From assembly GCA_048213135.1 (NCBI GenBank), contig PS015024.1, positions 223,208-287,137 on the forward strand: 63,930 nt of DNA, given 5' to 3'. Both the position numbers and the translations under genes were made by a program. Below are positions 25,201-35,944 of the stretch, in pieces (the stretch's first letter is position 1; the number at the start of each line of letters is the position of its first letter). Source of the DNA: Reclinomonas americana ATCC 50394 (Eukaryota; Jakobida; Jakobea; Jakobida). The notes under the pieces were generated by a model that did no database searches, was not told where the DNA came from, and was given only the letters and a program-made list of their open reading frames with translations.

Positions 25201-25743
25201 AGAGATTTATCTGCGCTGGTTCCGACACGGTTCGGCTTGCGTGCTTCCGTCTCTTTAACCGCTCACATTCTCTCCTTCACTTGACAGTATCGCCGCTTCA
25301 GTACGGCTACTCTGGTCTGTCGTCGTGTTTCTTGTGTGTGAAATGATTGCCTAGTGCTGACACTCTTTGTGGCTTGCAGCCATGGCGTTGAACCAGTTCA
25401 CCGACATGGTGTTCACATGTCCCGGCAATCAGGCCATTCAACCCGGCAACATTTGCCCCATTCCGAATGGCAACGCGGTCGGTGTTTGCATGTGCTGGCA
25501 TGGGTTGATGGTGACGAACTGCCGACTTATTTTGTTATGTGAACACAGTTGCTGCACATGCTCAACCTGGCCGACGCTGTGTTGTGGCATTCGATTGCGT
25601 TCCTCTGGGGATTTGCGCTCTTCAACATGACGATTGCCTACTTGAATCTGCGATTCGTAAAGCAGGTATGTTGACGCCTGGGTGCACGCCGCTCTGCTCT
25701 CTTACCCACTGTTGTTTTTGTGTACATGCAGACTCCAAAGTAA
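22262..25743 (+). CDS. ABCG-family (White/Brown) half-transporter 2
   Basis: Same NBD-TMD order as its divergent neighbour. The first exon is only 8 nt (22262-22269, ATGCGTCG); intron 22270-22338 joins it in phase to the NBD exon. Motifs: Walker A LGTSGAGKTTLLNALANR, Q-loop YVKQDDILPEHVTVQEY, signature VRGISGGERRR, Walker B/D-loop LLFLDEPTSGLDGF, H-loop TIHAPRSDIF (Ala where the family normally has Gln). A poly-Gly linker (about 23876-23905) precedes the TMD. TMD exons join in frame through donors GTTGCGT at 24317 and 24516 (ITMIAAIVQY|EPQRSVYAREQEG), then MYGALPFLMAKLLAEF, GIVFSLTYSCMMLGLAI, an extracellular Cys-containing loop (FTCPGNQAIQPGNICPI) and a last helix. The final exon is 12 nt (25732-25743). 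The substrate cannot be deduced. The stop is 35 bp from the stop of the convergent repeat-protein gene. Confidence 0.9.
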
Positions 25744-25778
25744 ACCAACTGCAACGTAAAGAAATACTTTCCTTCTCT

Positions 25779-28700
25779 TCATTCCTCGGCATCGCCTTCC
25801 TCGGCATCCTCCTCCTCCTCTCCGTCCTCCTCTTCCTCTTCCTCTTCGCCCTCTTCGGCAGTCCCGTCGATTTCGCTGTCGTCGCCATGATCCTGAGCGC
25901 TGGAACGGCCGCTCTCTTCGCCCTCCTCTGGGGTCTCCACAAGACGCACTCGCCGCTGTCGCGCGCTGCCTGGCGATCTCATAGCCGACGGTGGAGATGG
26001 TTCTGCCGCCGGCTGCTGGATGAGCTGCACGGCTTGCTGCAGCAGATTCACCGTCTCCACCGCGTACGCCGTACGGTAGCCCTCAAACAGACGCGTACCG
26101 CCAGGCAGCGCGCTACTGAATGATTTGGATCGGCGTGGCGCCGCAGTGCGACGCGAGGCAGCTGGTGGTGACTGCGGCCATCGGATCGCTACTCCGCGCG
26201 GCGACTGGGCAGTGTCAGTGGAGATCTGTTGCGGACGCTGCGGCAACTGCGCAGTGGATCCTTGCGGTCGCAGCAGTGTTCCCGGCGCACGCGCACCTCG
26301 ATCATCACCTGCCGTCAGCAGCTCCGGCATCGGGAACTCAGGAGCTGGTGCGATTGCTGCTTGGCGTGACACTGGACGCCGGTCGTTGTTGGGGCTGCAT
26401 GTCGCAACACAAAGGTCATCATCCTTGTCTCAGCGACGCATTCCTTCGTGTGAATACACACACAAGAACAGTACCTTGTAAGCCGCGGCGATGCAGGCGG
26501 CGATGTGAGGCTTCTGGTCGGCGAGAATCCTCGCGGCGCACTGGGTGGGCTCGACGAGCGTGGCGACAGGAGTGACGATGATGGTCGCCCACCCTCTGCC
26601 GAAGTCAACAGCCGACTCTCACGTGCTCCGCCCTCGCCGCCACGAGGCGACGGTGCGGCGCCCGCTTGCGCCTACAACCAACAAAACGCAGTCAACAACC
26701 ACGGTACACAAGCCACTGAATAAATGCAACCAAATACTGACCGCCAGAGTCGAGAGATACGATGAGCGCGGGGGTGCTGCCTGGCGGCGGGGCGAAGAGG
26801 CCTGTTCGACACTCTCACCAGCTTCGTCCGCATCGGCGGCCGCGCGTTGACGAATCGAGTACAGAGAGCCAAGAGGCGAGTCCACCGACAGCGGTTGTCG
26901 AACAATCTTGTCACTCTGCCACTGGTGCTCATGCGTTCTGCAACCCGGTAAGCGCGTCAGCAAAACTCGCACGCACATGCATGCTGCACGGGCGGGGAGA
27001 CGCAACGATCGGTACACTGAGCTGAGTTGATTACGCCCGTCACGGATCTACGACGACGAGTCAGAAAATGAGAACACAACAAGCGGACAACGTCGACACA
27101 AATCCCTGCTACCTTCAGCTCGCCAACGTAGCCAGTCGTTGGGAATTCTGGCGGTTGCAGTCGAGGGAAGGGAAGTGGCGGCGGCAGGCGCCGCGGTGGC
27201 GACACGCTCGATTCCGGACTCTGGCCAGATTTCTGTTGCGCGCGCAGGTTTTCTGCCAGCTGACGCATAATGTCGTCTGTGCTCTCAGCCGAATCCACTG
27301 CCGACGGAAGTCGACGACGACGCGGCGGAGATACATCAAACGGAAGTCGCAACTCGGCCTGCTCGCGGTCCAAATCAGCCGTCGACTCTCGAGGCGGCGA
27401 AACACGCGCACGCTCGCGTTCAGCGGCCGCTGGTCGTGGAGCTCGCTTTCCGGCACGTCGCTGCACTGGAGGCGAGGGGGAGCCAAATGGGGAAGCATCC
27501 AGAGCTGCGTCAGCGGCCTTGGAACGCTTCCTCCTCCGTGTTGGCGATGAGTGCAACGGCTGTGAGAAAAAAAGAGCGGAGTCAGACTTGCGGGTGCCAC
27601 ATGGAGTAAGGAGCAATAATATGATGCAGCACCTCAGCCTCGGGAGGCGGCGGAGTTGGCGGCAGCGGCGGTGGAATGCGCTCTGGATCTCGATCCACGG
27701 CAGCAAGCAGCTCTCCACCTATCGGAGACGGCGACGACGTCTGCCACGGAATCAGTTCCTGTGTGCATGTGCAGCACATGTGAGTGCCGACAAAGACGCG
27801 CAGAGCAGAGATCGCAAGTGGCTGGCCGACGAACCTCCGGTTCGGTACGCTCAGTCGCTGTCGGAGCCACTTCGTTGGCTGCGCCTGCAGCTGCACTGCC
27901 GCGCTTGCCAGTCTTACCACCAACTTTGCGAGACGACGGCGACACCGATCTGGAAGCTCCCTTTGTGGTCTGCGTGCATCAAATGAGCAACGGCCACACT
28001 ACGACTGGTAATCCCCCCGCAATACCTTGTCAACGACGTCTTGCGCGGCGCCCACCTTGGCCTTCTTGCCTTTCTTGCCACTTCTCGGCGATGCCAGTGC
28101 CTCAGCCGCATCGTCACCCGACTCCTCCGCTGCCGCAGCCTTCTTCTTGTCCTCTCTGCCTTCGCCGCCCGTCTCCGCACCATCCTCCCTGTCAGTTGCG
28201 CCAGCCTCCTCCTCCTCCCCCTCCTTTGCCGCAGCCTTGGTCTTCTTCCCCTTCTTGCCGCTCTTCGGCGATGCCTCGCCAGCCGCCGCTTCGTCACCCG
28301 ACTCCTCCGCCGCCACGCCCTTCTTCTTCGCCTTGCCACCCTTCTTGCCCTTGCCGGTGGGAGTCTTCGACTCTTCAGCCTCTCCCTCCGTCTCCGCACC
28401 ATCCTCCCTGTCAGTTGCGCCAGCCTCCTCCTCCTCCCCCTCCTGTGCCACAGCCTTGGTCTTCTTCCCTTTCTTGCCACTCTTCGGCGATGCCTCACCA
28501 GCCGCCGATTCGTCACCCGACTCCTCCGCAGCTGCACTCTTTTTCTTCGCCTTGTCACCCTTCTTGCCCTTGCCAGTGGGAGTCTTCGACTCCTCAGCCT
28601 CTCCCTCCGTCTCGGCACCATCCTCCTTGTCAGTTGCGCCAGCCTCCTCCTCCTCCCCCTCCTTTGCTGCAGCCTTGGTCTTCTTCCCCTTCTTGCCACT

Positions 28701-31700
28701 CTTCGGTGATGCCTCACCAGCCGCCGATTCGTCACCCGACTCCTCCGCCGCCGCACCCTTCTTCTTCGCCTTGCCACCCTTCTTGCCCTTGCCAGTGGGA
28801 GTCTTCGACTCCTCAGCCTCTCCCTCCGTCTCGGCGCCATCCTCTCTGTCAGTTGCGCCAGCCTCCTCCTCCTTTCCCTCCTGTGCCGCAGCCTTGGTCT
28901 TCTTCCCCTTCTTGCCACTCTTCGGTGATGCCTCCCCAGCCGCCGCCTCGTCACCCGACTCCTCCGCCGCCGCACCCTTCTTCTTCGGCTTGCCACCCTT
29001 CTTGCCCTTGCCAGTGGGAGTCTTCGACTCCTCGGCCTCTCCCTCCGTCTCGGCGCCATCCTCCCTGTCAGTTGCGCCAGCCTCCTCCTCCTCCCCCTCC
29101 TGTGCCACAGCCTTGGTCTTCTTCCCTTTCTTGCCACTCTTCGGCGATGCCTCACCAGCCGCCGATTCGTCACCCGACTCCTCCGCCGCCGCACCCTTCT
29201 TCTTCGCCTTGCCACCCTTCTTGCCCTTGCCAGTGGGAGTTTTCGACTCCTCAGCCTCTCCCTCCGTCTCGGCGCCATCCTCCTTGTCAGTCGCGCCAGC
29301 CTCCTCCTCCTCCTTCGCTGCAGCCTTGGTCTTCTTCCCCTTCTTGCCACTCTTCGGTGATGCCTCACCAGCCGCCGCCTCGTCACCCGACTCCTCCGCC
29401 GCCGCACCCTTCTTCTTCGGCTTGCCGCCCTTCTTGCCCTTGCCGCTCTCTTCCACTTCAGCAGCAGGCGTTGGCGGCGCAGTCTCTTCGACAGCGGCAT
29501 CCTTGGTCTTCTTCCCCTTCTTGCCGCTCCTCGGCGATGCCAGAGCCTCTGCAGCCTCATCGCCCGACTCTTCCGCCGCCGCGCCCTTCTTCTTCGACTT
29601 GCTGCTAGTCTTCTTGCCGCCCTCCTCCGCTTCAGCAGCAACAGGCGTTGGTGGTGNNNNNNNNNNNNNNNNNNNNNNNNNNNNNNNNNNNNNNNNNNNN
29701 NNNNNNNNNNNNNNNNNNNNNNNNNNNNNNNNNNNNNNNNNNNNNNNNNNNNNNNNNNNNNNNNNNNNNNNNNNNNNNNNNNNNNNNNNNNNNNNNNNNN
29801 NNNNNNNNNNNNNNNNNNNNNNNNNNNNNNNNNNNNNNNNNNNNNNNNNNNNNNNNNNNNNNNNNNNNNNNNNNNNNNNNNNNNNNNNNNNNNNNNNNNN
29901 NNNNNNNNNNNNNNNNNNNNNNNNNNNNNNNNNNNNNNNNNNNNNNNNNNNNNNNNNNNNNNNNNNNNNNNNNNNNNNNNNNNNNNNNNNNNNNNNNNNN
30001 NNNNNNNNNNNNNNNNNNNNNNNNNNNNNNNNNNNNNNNNNNNNNNNNNNNNNNNNNNNNNNNNNNNNNNNNNNNNNNNNNNNNNNNNNNNNNNNNNNNN
30101 NNNNNNNNNNNNNNNNNNNNNNNNNNNNNNNNNNNNNNNNNNNNNNNNNNNNNNNNNNNNNNNNNNNNNNNNNNNNNNNNNNNNNNNNNNNNNNNNNNNN
30201 NNNNNNNNNNNNNNNNNNNNNNNNNNNNNNNNNNNNNNNNNNNNNNNNNNNNNNNNNNNNNNNNNNNNNNNNNNNNNNNNNNNNNNNNNNNNNNNNNNNN
30301 NNNNNNNNNNNNNNNNNNNNNNNNNNNNNNNNNNNNNNNNNNNNNNNNNNNNNNNNNNNNNNTTGGTGGCGCCGCCTCCTCGACGGCAGCATCCTTCGTC
30401 TTCTTCCCCTTCTTGCCACTCCTCGGCGACGCCAGAGCCTCTGCAGCAGCCGCCTCGTCGCCCGACTCCTCCGCCGCCGCACCCTTCTTCTTCGACTTGC
30501 CGCTGCTAGTCTTCTTGCCGCCCTCCTCCGCTTCAGCAACAGGCGTTGGTGGTGCAGCCTCCTCGACGGCAGCATCCTTGGTCTTCTTCCCCTTCTTGCC
30601 ACTCCTCGGCGATGCCAGTGCCTCTGCCGCCTCGTCACCCGACTCCTCCGCAGCCGCACTCTTCTTCTTCGACTTGCTGCTCTTCTTGCCGCCCTCTTCC
30701 GCCTCAGCAGCAACAGGCGTTGGTGGCGCCGCCTCCTCGACGGCAGCATCCTTGGTCTTCTTCCCCTTCTTGCCACTCCTCGGCGATGCCAGTGCCTCTG
30801 CCGCCTCGTCACCCGACTCCTCCGCAGCCGCACCCTTCTTCTTCGACCTACTACTGCTGCTCTTCTTGCCGCCCTCTTCCGCCTCAGCAGCAACAGGCGT
30901 TGGTGGTGGTGCCGCCTCTTCCGCAGCGCCCTTGGTCTTCTTGTCGCGCCGGCTGCGTGCCTTATCGATCTCCTCCACTGCCGGAGAGGGTGCCTCCACT
31001 TCGGCCGGCACAGTTGCGCCCTTGCGACTGCTCCGCGGCGTCTCGGCGGTCTTTTTCGCAGCCACCTTGTCCGCTGCTGGTGCCGGTTGTGGAGGCGCCT
31101 CAACAGCAACCTCCTCCGGCGCCGAGACCTTCTTGTCCCTCCGACTGCTGCGCGGCTTCTCCGTGGTCGCGGCAGGCTCAGGAGCAACAGCAGCCGCCGC
31201 CGCCGCCGCCGCCGCCGCCGTGGCTTTGCTGTCTCGACTCTTGTCTGTTGACGGCAACTTGCCGCCCTTCACGGGCGTGGCCGGGGCCTCAGGCTCGACG
31301 GAGATCGGTTTCCCGCGACTCTCGGGAGCCGGTGGCGAAGCGTCGCGCGACCGCTTTCCGCCCTTCTTTTCCACAACCTCTGCGGCTGCAACTGGGACCT
31401 CAACCGGAGCAGGCGTCGCGTCCTTGCCGCGCCGATCCTTTCGCTTGTTGTCGACGGCGGCGTCGGCAGCAGCGACAACGGCAGGCGCTTTTGGTTCCTG
31501 CGGTGTTGTCGCGGCTCCGGTGGCCCGGCCGCCCTTTTTTCCCGCCACCGGTTGCTCTGCGGTCGGTGGTGCGGTGGTGGCGACTGCAGGCTGAGCATCG
31601 GGGGCAGCGGGCTTGTCACGCGGCGTCCTGCCACTTGTCTTGGGTGGCACAGGTGCTGCTGCTGCTGCTGGCGACTCCTGCGCGACGGTTGCCGGTGGTA

Positions 31701-33604
31701 CTGTTGCTGCAGCCGGCGCAGGCTGTCCACGGCGCGGTGACGTGTCGCGTGAACCCCGATCCCGTCCCTTGCCGCCATCTGCACCAGCCACTGGAGCAGG
31801 AGCAGCTGGCACGACAGGAGCAGGAGTAGCTGGCGCCGCCGCAGCCGCGACCTTGCCTCCGGGAGGCGCACGCTTTCCACCATCAGCCGCTGGCGTCGGT
31901 GCGGAAGCGGCTGCCGCCTCCGGCGGACCGGCCTTCCCTCCACGTTTACCGACGACGGCAGCAGCGGCTGTAGCGGCAGTCGGACTGGCTGCTGCTGCGG
32001 CAGCCGGTGGGGCGGCAGGACCAGTTTTTCCGGCAGCAGGTGCAGTCTTTCCGGCAGCTACTCCAGCCTTACCCGCCGGAGCCACCTTGCCAGCCGGAGC
32101 CGTCTTGCCAGTGGGTGCGGTCTTGCCGCCCGCAGGCGCCACTGGAGTCTGCACAGCGGCAGGTTCCTGCAAGATGCGTGGTACACGTCTGTGAACGCAA
32201 ACTCTACATCTCGACAGGCTCGGCAACTCACCGGCGGCTTGTCGTTCTCGGTAGCTTTGACAGTCCCAGCAGCGACAGCCTCGGCCACTCGCGCCCACCT
32301 GCTCCTTCGTGGCGACTCGCCAGACATTATTTCGTCACTGCCAGTGCCGCCAATCGCAGCAGATGCCGCCAGGGCTGCCGGTCCACGGACTGCACGCCAG
32401 GGTGAGTGACTGATGGTGGGGAGACAAGTACCGTCAACTGAAATGAACGCACCACCCTTGAGCACAGCACGCTGTGCCCACGCCGCATCCTCTTCGGCAG
32501 TCTGCATTCGCCCTCGCCCTCGTCGCTCCGCCAGCAGCCGCAGCTGCTCATTCAACACTGAATCGTCTCCGTGGCCCTCCTCGTGGTCTCTCTCCGCCAT
32601 GGCCAGCTCTGCATCCGTGCGTGACTGCGCGGCAGAGCCTCTCACAATGCCTCCCGCCGCCCCTCCCGCAGCGCGACCGCCATACCGAGGCGGCGCAGCG
32701 CCATGAGGACTCAACATGGTGTCACCAGCCCCCACTGCCGAGGCGAGTGTCGGCAACGCCGACGATGAAGTCGAGATGTCGTCCGACGACACGGTCGACG
32801 CCGTGCTGTGGTGACCACGCTTGCGCAGCTTCTCGAGCTGCTGACGGAACCGTTCGTCATCCTCTTCCGCGTCGGCCTCGTCGTCAGCATCGCCACTGAC
32901 GTCGGCCAGTCGTTCACGGATGCTGGGCGGCTTGTCGAGTCCGTGGAACGGCAAAATTGCACGATGACCAGGTCGCTCGGGCGACGCATCGCGAGCACGC
33001 ACATGTCGTGCACCGGCGCCGGCACCCACTGGGAACTCTTGCGCGCTCGCCGCCGATGAGGCGTCGTCGTCGTGCACCGCCCACTGCACCTTTTCCATTA
33101 GAGTGCGCACGTCGCCTCCACCGGCTGGCGGCTGCACCTGCGGCCGTAACACTGGCCGTGCCGCCATGCGCGCTACTGGATACTCTTCAGCACCAGCCTC
33201 CGACATGGTGTCGTCAACTGAGTCCGTCTCCCTTGTCGCCTTGCGCGACACTCCCGCGGAGTTCACCAGTCGGCGCGGATCCGTGCCGTGACCGGCCAGC
33301 GGTGGCCCCGGTACCACCGACTCCAACATGGTTCGCAACGGAGGTCGCGCTGTGTGATTCACTGAGAGTCGCGACGAAGCTGTGGCCATGCCAGGCACCT
33401 CCCCGTCCACGACAGCCGTGCTCTCGTCATCATCCGACGCGGCGCTATTGGGAGTACGTGTGACACGGCGCGCACGCACCGCTGACGACGCCGTGGCTGT
33501 CGGTCCGGCGTCGGGATGAGGGGCACGGACACGTGGGCCGGGCACACGAGGCATCAAATCCCGCGGCCGTGATCCACCGTCGTAGTAGCTCACGCGCACA
33601 GAGG
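25779..33604 (-). CDS. Giant low-complexity Lys/Glu-rich repeat protein (central and C-terminal part)
   Basis: I know no family for it. Read from 33604 downward: an open Ser/Arg/Asp-rich region with a short coiled coil (RFRQQLEKLRKRGHH); an intron with GTGAGT donor and CTTGCAG acceptor (about 32172-32237); a long Ala/Pro/Lys segment with recurring GGK and GKTAPAGK words; then two related tandem-repeat families (28060-30945) ending SGKKGKK. The gene finishes with Pro/Ser-rich exons (SPSPIGGELLAAVD, APSPRGGEGG) and a Glu/Asp-rich end, stop 25779. Its introns are regular and in phase, including one with donor GTTGCGT at 27006. SPKSGKK and ASPRSGKK words look like proline-directed kinase sites, as in neurofilament-H-like tails, but this is analogy only. 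The upstream edge is an open frame running into a 20-N gap; the N-terminus is probably in the next two blocks (see findings). Confidence 0.7.
28060..29335 (-). repeat. 219-bp (73-residue) coding tandem repeat, about six copies
   Basis: Five full copies and one shortened copy, nearest the C-terminus. Each unit runs: TKAAAKEGEEEEAGATD, an acidic spacer, ESKTPTGKGKKGGKAKKKG, AAAEESGDE, GEASPKSGKKGKK. Copies differ by a few substitutions (Ala/Pro after GGK, Asp/Gly, Ser/Ala after GDE) and the period is about 219 bp. The unit alternates an acidic half and a basic half. Confidence 0.9.
29336..30945 (-). repeat. Related coding repeat family (about 58-61 residues), interrupted by a 706-N gap
   Basis: Three copies lie right of the gap, with a fourth starting before it; about two lie to its left. 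Unit: TKDAAVEEAAPPTPVAAEAEE, GGKKSS-type linker, KSKKKGAAAEESGDEAA, EALASPRSGKKGKK. It shares the KKKGAAAEESGDE and SGKKGKK core with the 73-residue family but has a different spacer, so both derive from one ancestral unit. (The first motif is the unit's first 21 positions minus variation; individual copies differ.). Confidence 0.85.
29657..30362. other. Assembly gap (706 N) inside the repeat array
   Basis: The reading frame differs on the two sides of the gap, so its true length is not 706 or the frame is restored inside it. Copy number in the repeat protein is therefore unknown. Confidence 0.95.
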
Positions 33605-33624
33605 NNNNNNNNNNNNNNNNNNNN

Positions 33625-34639
33625 TGCCTTGGCGACGCTTTCCACTCCCTCGCCGGCACCCGCTCGCCGGTCGCAGTCCACTGCCGCCGATCCTCGTTCT
33701 CAGTATTTTAACGCACCCTCGCCTGGAGCCTACGACGCCGCCGCCGCTGCGGCTGCTGCTGCATCGCGCGGTGGCCGTGCGTCGGCACACGTGCGCTTTG
33801 CCGATCAAGCGAATTCTCCCTCCCCGCTGTACCAGCAGCCGCCCATGCAGCAGCAGCAGCAGCAGCAGCCTCCGGTGTCGCCGGCATTGGCCGCTGCCCG
33901 CCGGCTTGCCGCCGCAGAGTCGCCAATCTGGGACGGGAGGCGAGCCATCATTGCCGACGCGACGCACATGGCGCCGTCGCCGCAGCATTCGTATCAGCAG
34001 ACGCTGCCGCCCAGTCGCCAGTCAGTGGCCTCTCCGACAGCCGGAGCACAGTCGTACACACAGCAGGCACGCAAAGCGCTGACTGCTGTGCCTGCTGCCG
34101 CCATGTCACCCGTGATGCCAGATTGGGAGTCATCGAGGTCTGTGTCACGCAGTGCCATGCGCTCTCGCACCTGCGCACTTTTCTCACTACTCTTTCTCTC
34201 TCTCTCTCATTCTCTCCTCTCAGCGACTCCGACAGCGACATGGTGCCTGGCAATCTCATGCTGTACAATTTGCCGACGAGAACACCGCCGGCTGTCAACT
34301 ATGCTCCGCGTGGACCAGTGGTGCACGCGGACGACTCGTCGTCCTCTTCCTCGTTGTCATCGGTGGAGGAGGGCCTCGGTCGTGTTATTTACGATGAAGA
34401 TTTGGGGACGCCAGTCTTCACTCCCCCTCCCGTGCCGCCTGCCTTCCCGCCGACAGCGCAGCAACTCGCAAACGCGCGTCATCAGCGGCTCGGCCGAGGT
34501 GCAGCAGGAGGAGGAGGACGCGGAGTGCCAGACGCGCTGCCGCAGCAGTCGTACTCGGAGAGAACTGGCATGCGCTCGGCTCCGGCCAGTTATTGGGGTC
34601 CGAGCGGAACGCCTACTCGCGGCTTGGTCGACAATGGGG
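33625..34639 (+). CDS. Disordered coding block on the opposite strand to both neighbours, probably an inverted contig
   Basis: Flanked on both sides by 20-N gaps. The plus strand is open from edge to edge apart from one good intron (about 34140-34224, with a pyrimidine-rich tract ending TCTCAG). It reads Ala/Ser/Gln/Pro-rich protein (FNAPSPGAYD, YQQPPMQQQQQQQPP, VIYDEDLGTPVFTPPPVPP). No start or stop codon is visible, although the flanking minus-strand blocks are also open into the gaps. I infer that this contig was placed in the wrong orientation and belongs to the minus-strand repeat-protein gene. Function unknown. Confidence 0.6.
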
Positions 34640-34659
34640 NNNNNNNNNNNNNNNNNNNN

Positions 34660-35601
34660 CCGGCGGTAGTCAAGTGTGCGTACGCCGCGTCTGGCGGCGT
34701 CGGCGGTCGCCCCTGCCCCGACTCGTACTTGCTGGAGACCGGCCGTTGCGCAGCGCTGAGCAGTCCCTGCGAGACAGCCGCAGTGCGCTGCTGCTCTGAC
34801 ATGTTCACCCAATCATCCGTAAACGCGCGCAGATCCGCATACCCACGCAGTGCCGTCGCCGCCACTCGTGGATTGTCGCACTCGAACTCGGCCAGCACAC
34901 GATTACTGGCCGACATGAGCACCACCAGCCCACGATCCACATCCTGCATCACTTGCGTCGAGCTGCTGAGCGGATACTGCACGGAAATCGTCGGCGGAAT
35001 GTCGGCCACATCCACGCCGCTTTGGATCTGTACGAGAGGGTGAACGAGTGAGAGGGACAGAGAGAGCAGAGGAAGATGAAGAAGAAGAAGAACAAGAGAG
35101 GGAGAGAGGGAGAGAGAGAATGAGGAGCTCACCAGCTTGTTGCTCTCCGTGGCCGTGACGGCCCTCTCAAACGCCACCTCCTTGGCATTGACCGTCATGA
35201 ATGCCGGCACGTACGATCCATCATCCATTTCGTCGAGCGTCGGCAGCGGTGTGCGTGCGGCCTCGTTGACTCCCTGCTGTGCCTCGTGCTGCCGCCGGAA
35301 GAGCGCACGTTGCATGCGACCGTGCACATCGACCAGTTGCACGCGCATCGAGAACTGCCCTTCTTCCATTAGCTGGCGCAGCATTGAGTGTTCGTACGGG
35401 AGAAGAAGCTGAGCGCCGGCCGCTGTGTGTGTGTGTGTGTGTGTATTGAGTGAAGAGTCCGGTAAGTTGAACGTTGGACATTGATATGTGCTTGACACGC
35501 AAGAGAAGACATACTCGTGCGCGCGCTCTGTTCTCTCACTTACCAGTGGCACTGGGTGCCAGAGCAGGCAGCTGCGGTGAAGGCGACACGGGAGTCGCCA
35601 T
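34660..35601 (-). CDS. N-terminal exons of an unknown protein, probably the repeat-protein gene
   Basis: The ATG at 35599-35601 starts MATPVSPSPQLPALAPSAT. An intron (GTAAGT donor, containing a CA run) leads to a folded-looking exon with LLLPYEHSMLRQLMEEG and MQRALFRRQHEAQQG, then a second exon with IPPTISVQYPLSSSTQV and DRGLVVLMSASNRVLAEFE, then a Pro-rich stretch running open into the 20-N gap at 34640-34659. I do not recognise the domain. BOP1 is divergent, with 343 bp between start codons. If the contig at 33625-34639 is flipped, this block, that contig and the region below 33604 read as one gene on the minus strand. Confidence 0.6.
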
Positions 35602-35944
35602 ATGTGTGTGTTTTTCGGGTGTGACAGATACGTTTTTGCGAGCACCACCAACGTCTGTCCCCTCAGCCGCAGTCTCGCTGATCGAGTCTGGAGTGGACAA
35701 CAAGCGGTACAGCTACGTGGTGTTGTGCCAGGAGCCGGCAAGCTGTCACGTCACTCCGGCGACGTGGAAACCAATCGACGTCGACGTTGTTCGACGTTGC
35801 CGCAAAACAACCGATCACCGTCTTGCAACCGACGTGCGCAGTAGGAGACAGAGAGAATGCACTACCGCAATGCCGCGCGACAAGAGACACGTGCTCCGCG
35901 AACCGTGGGACTCGTGTGTCCTGTTACTTTCTTTTCTTGCGACA

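Noticed and set aside
28027-31251. A plus-strand open frame of more than 1000 codons opposite the repeat protein
   Set aside because: It is the antisense shadow of the minus-strand Lys/Glu-rich repeats (reading Ser/Pro/Phe-rich). The minus-strand reading has matching introns and meaningful repeats.
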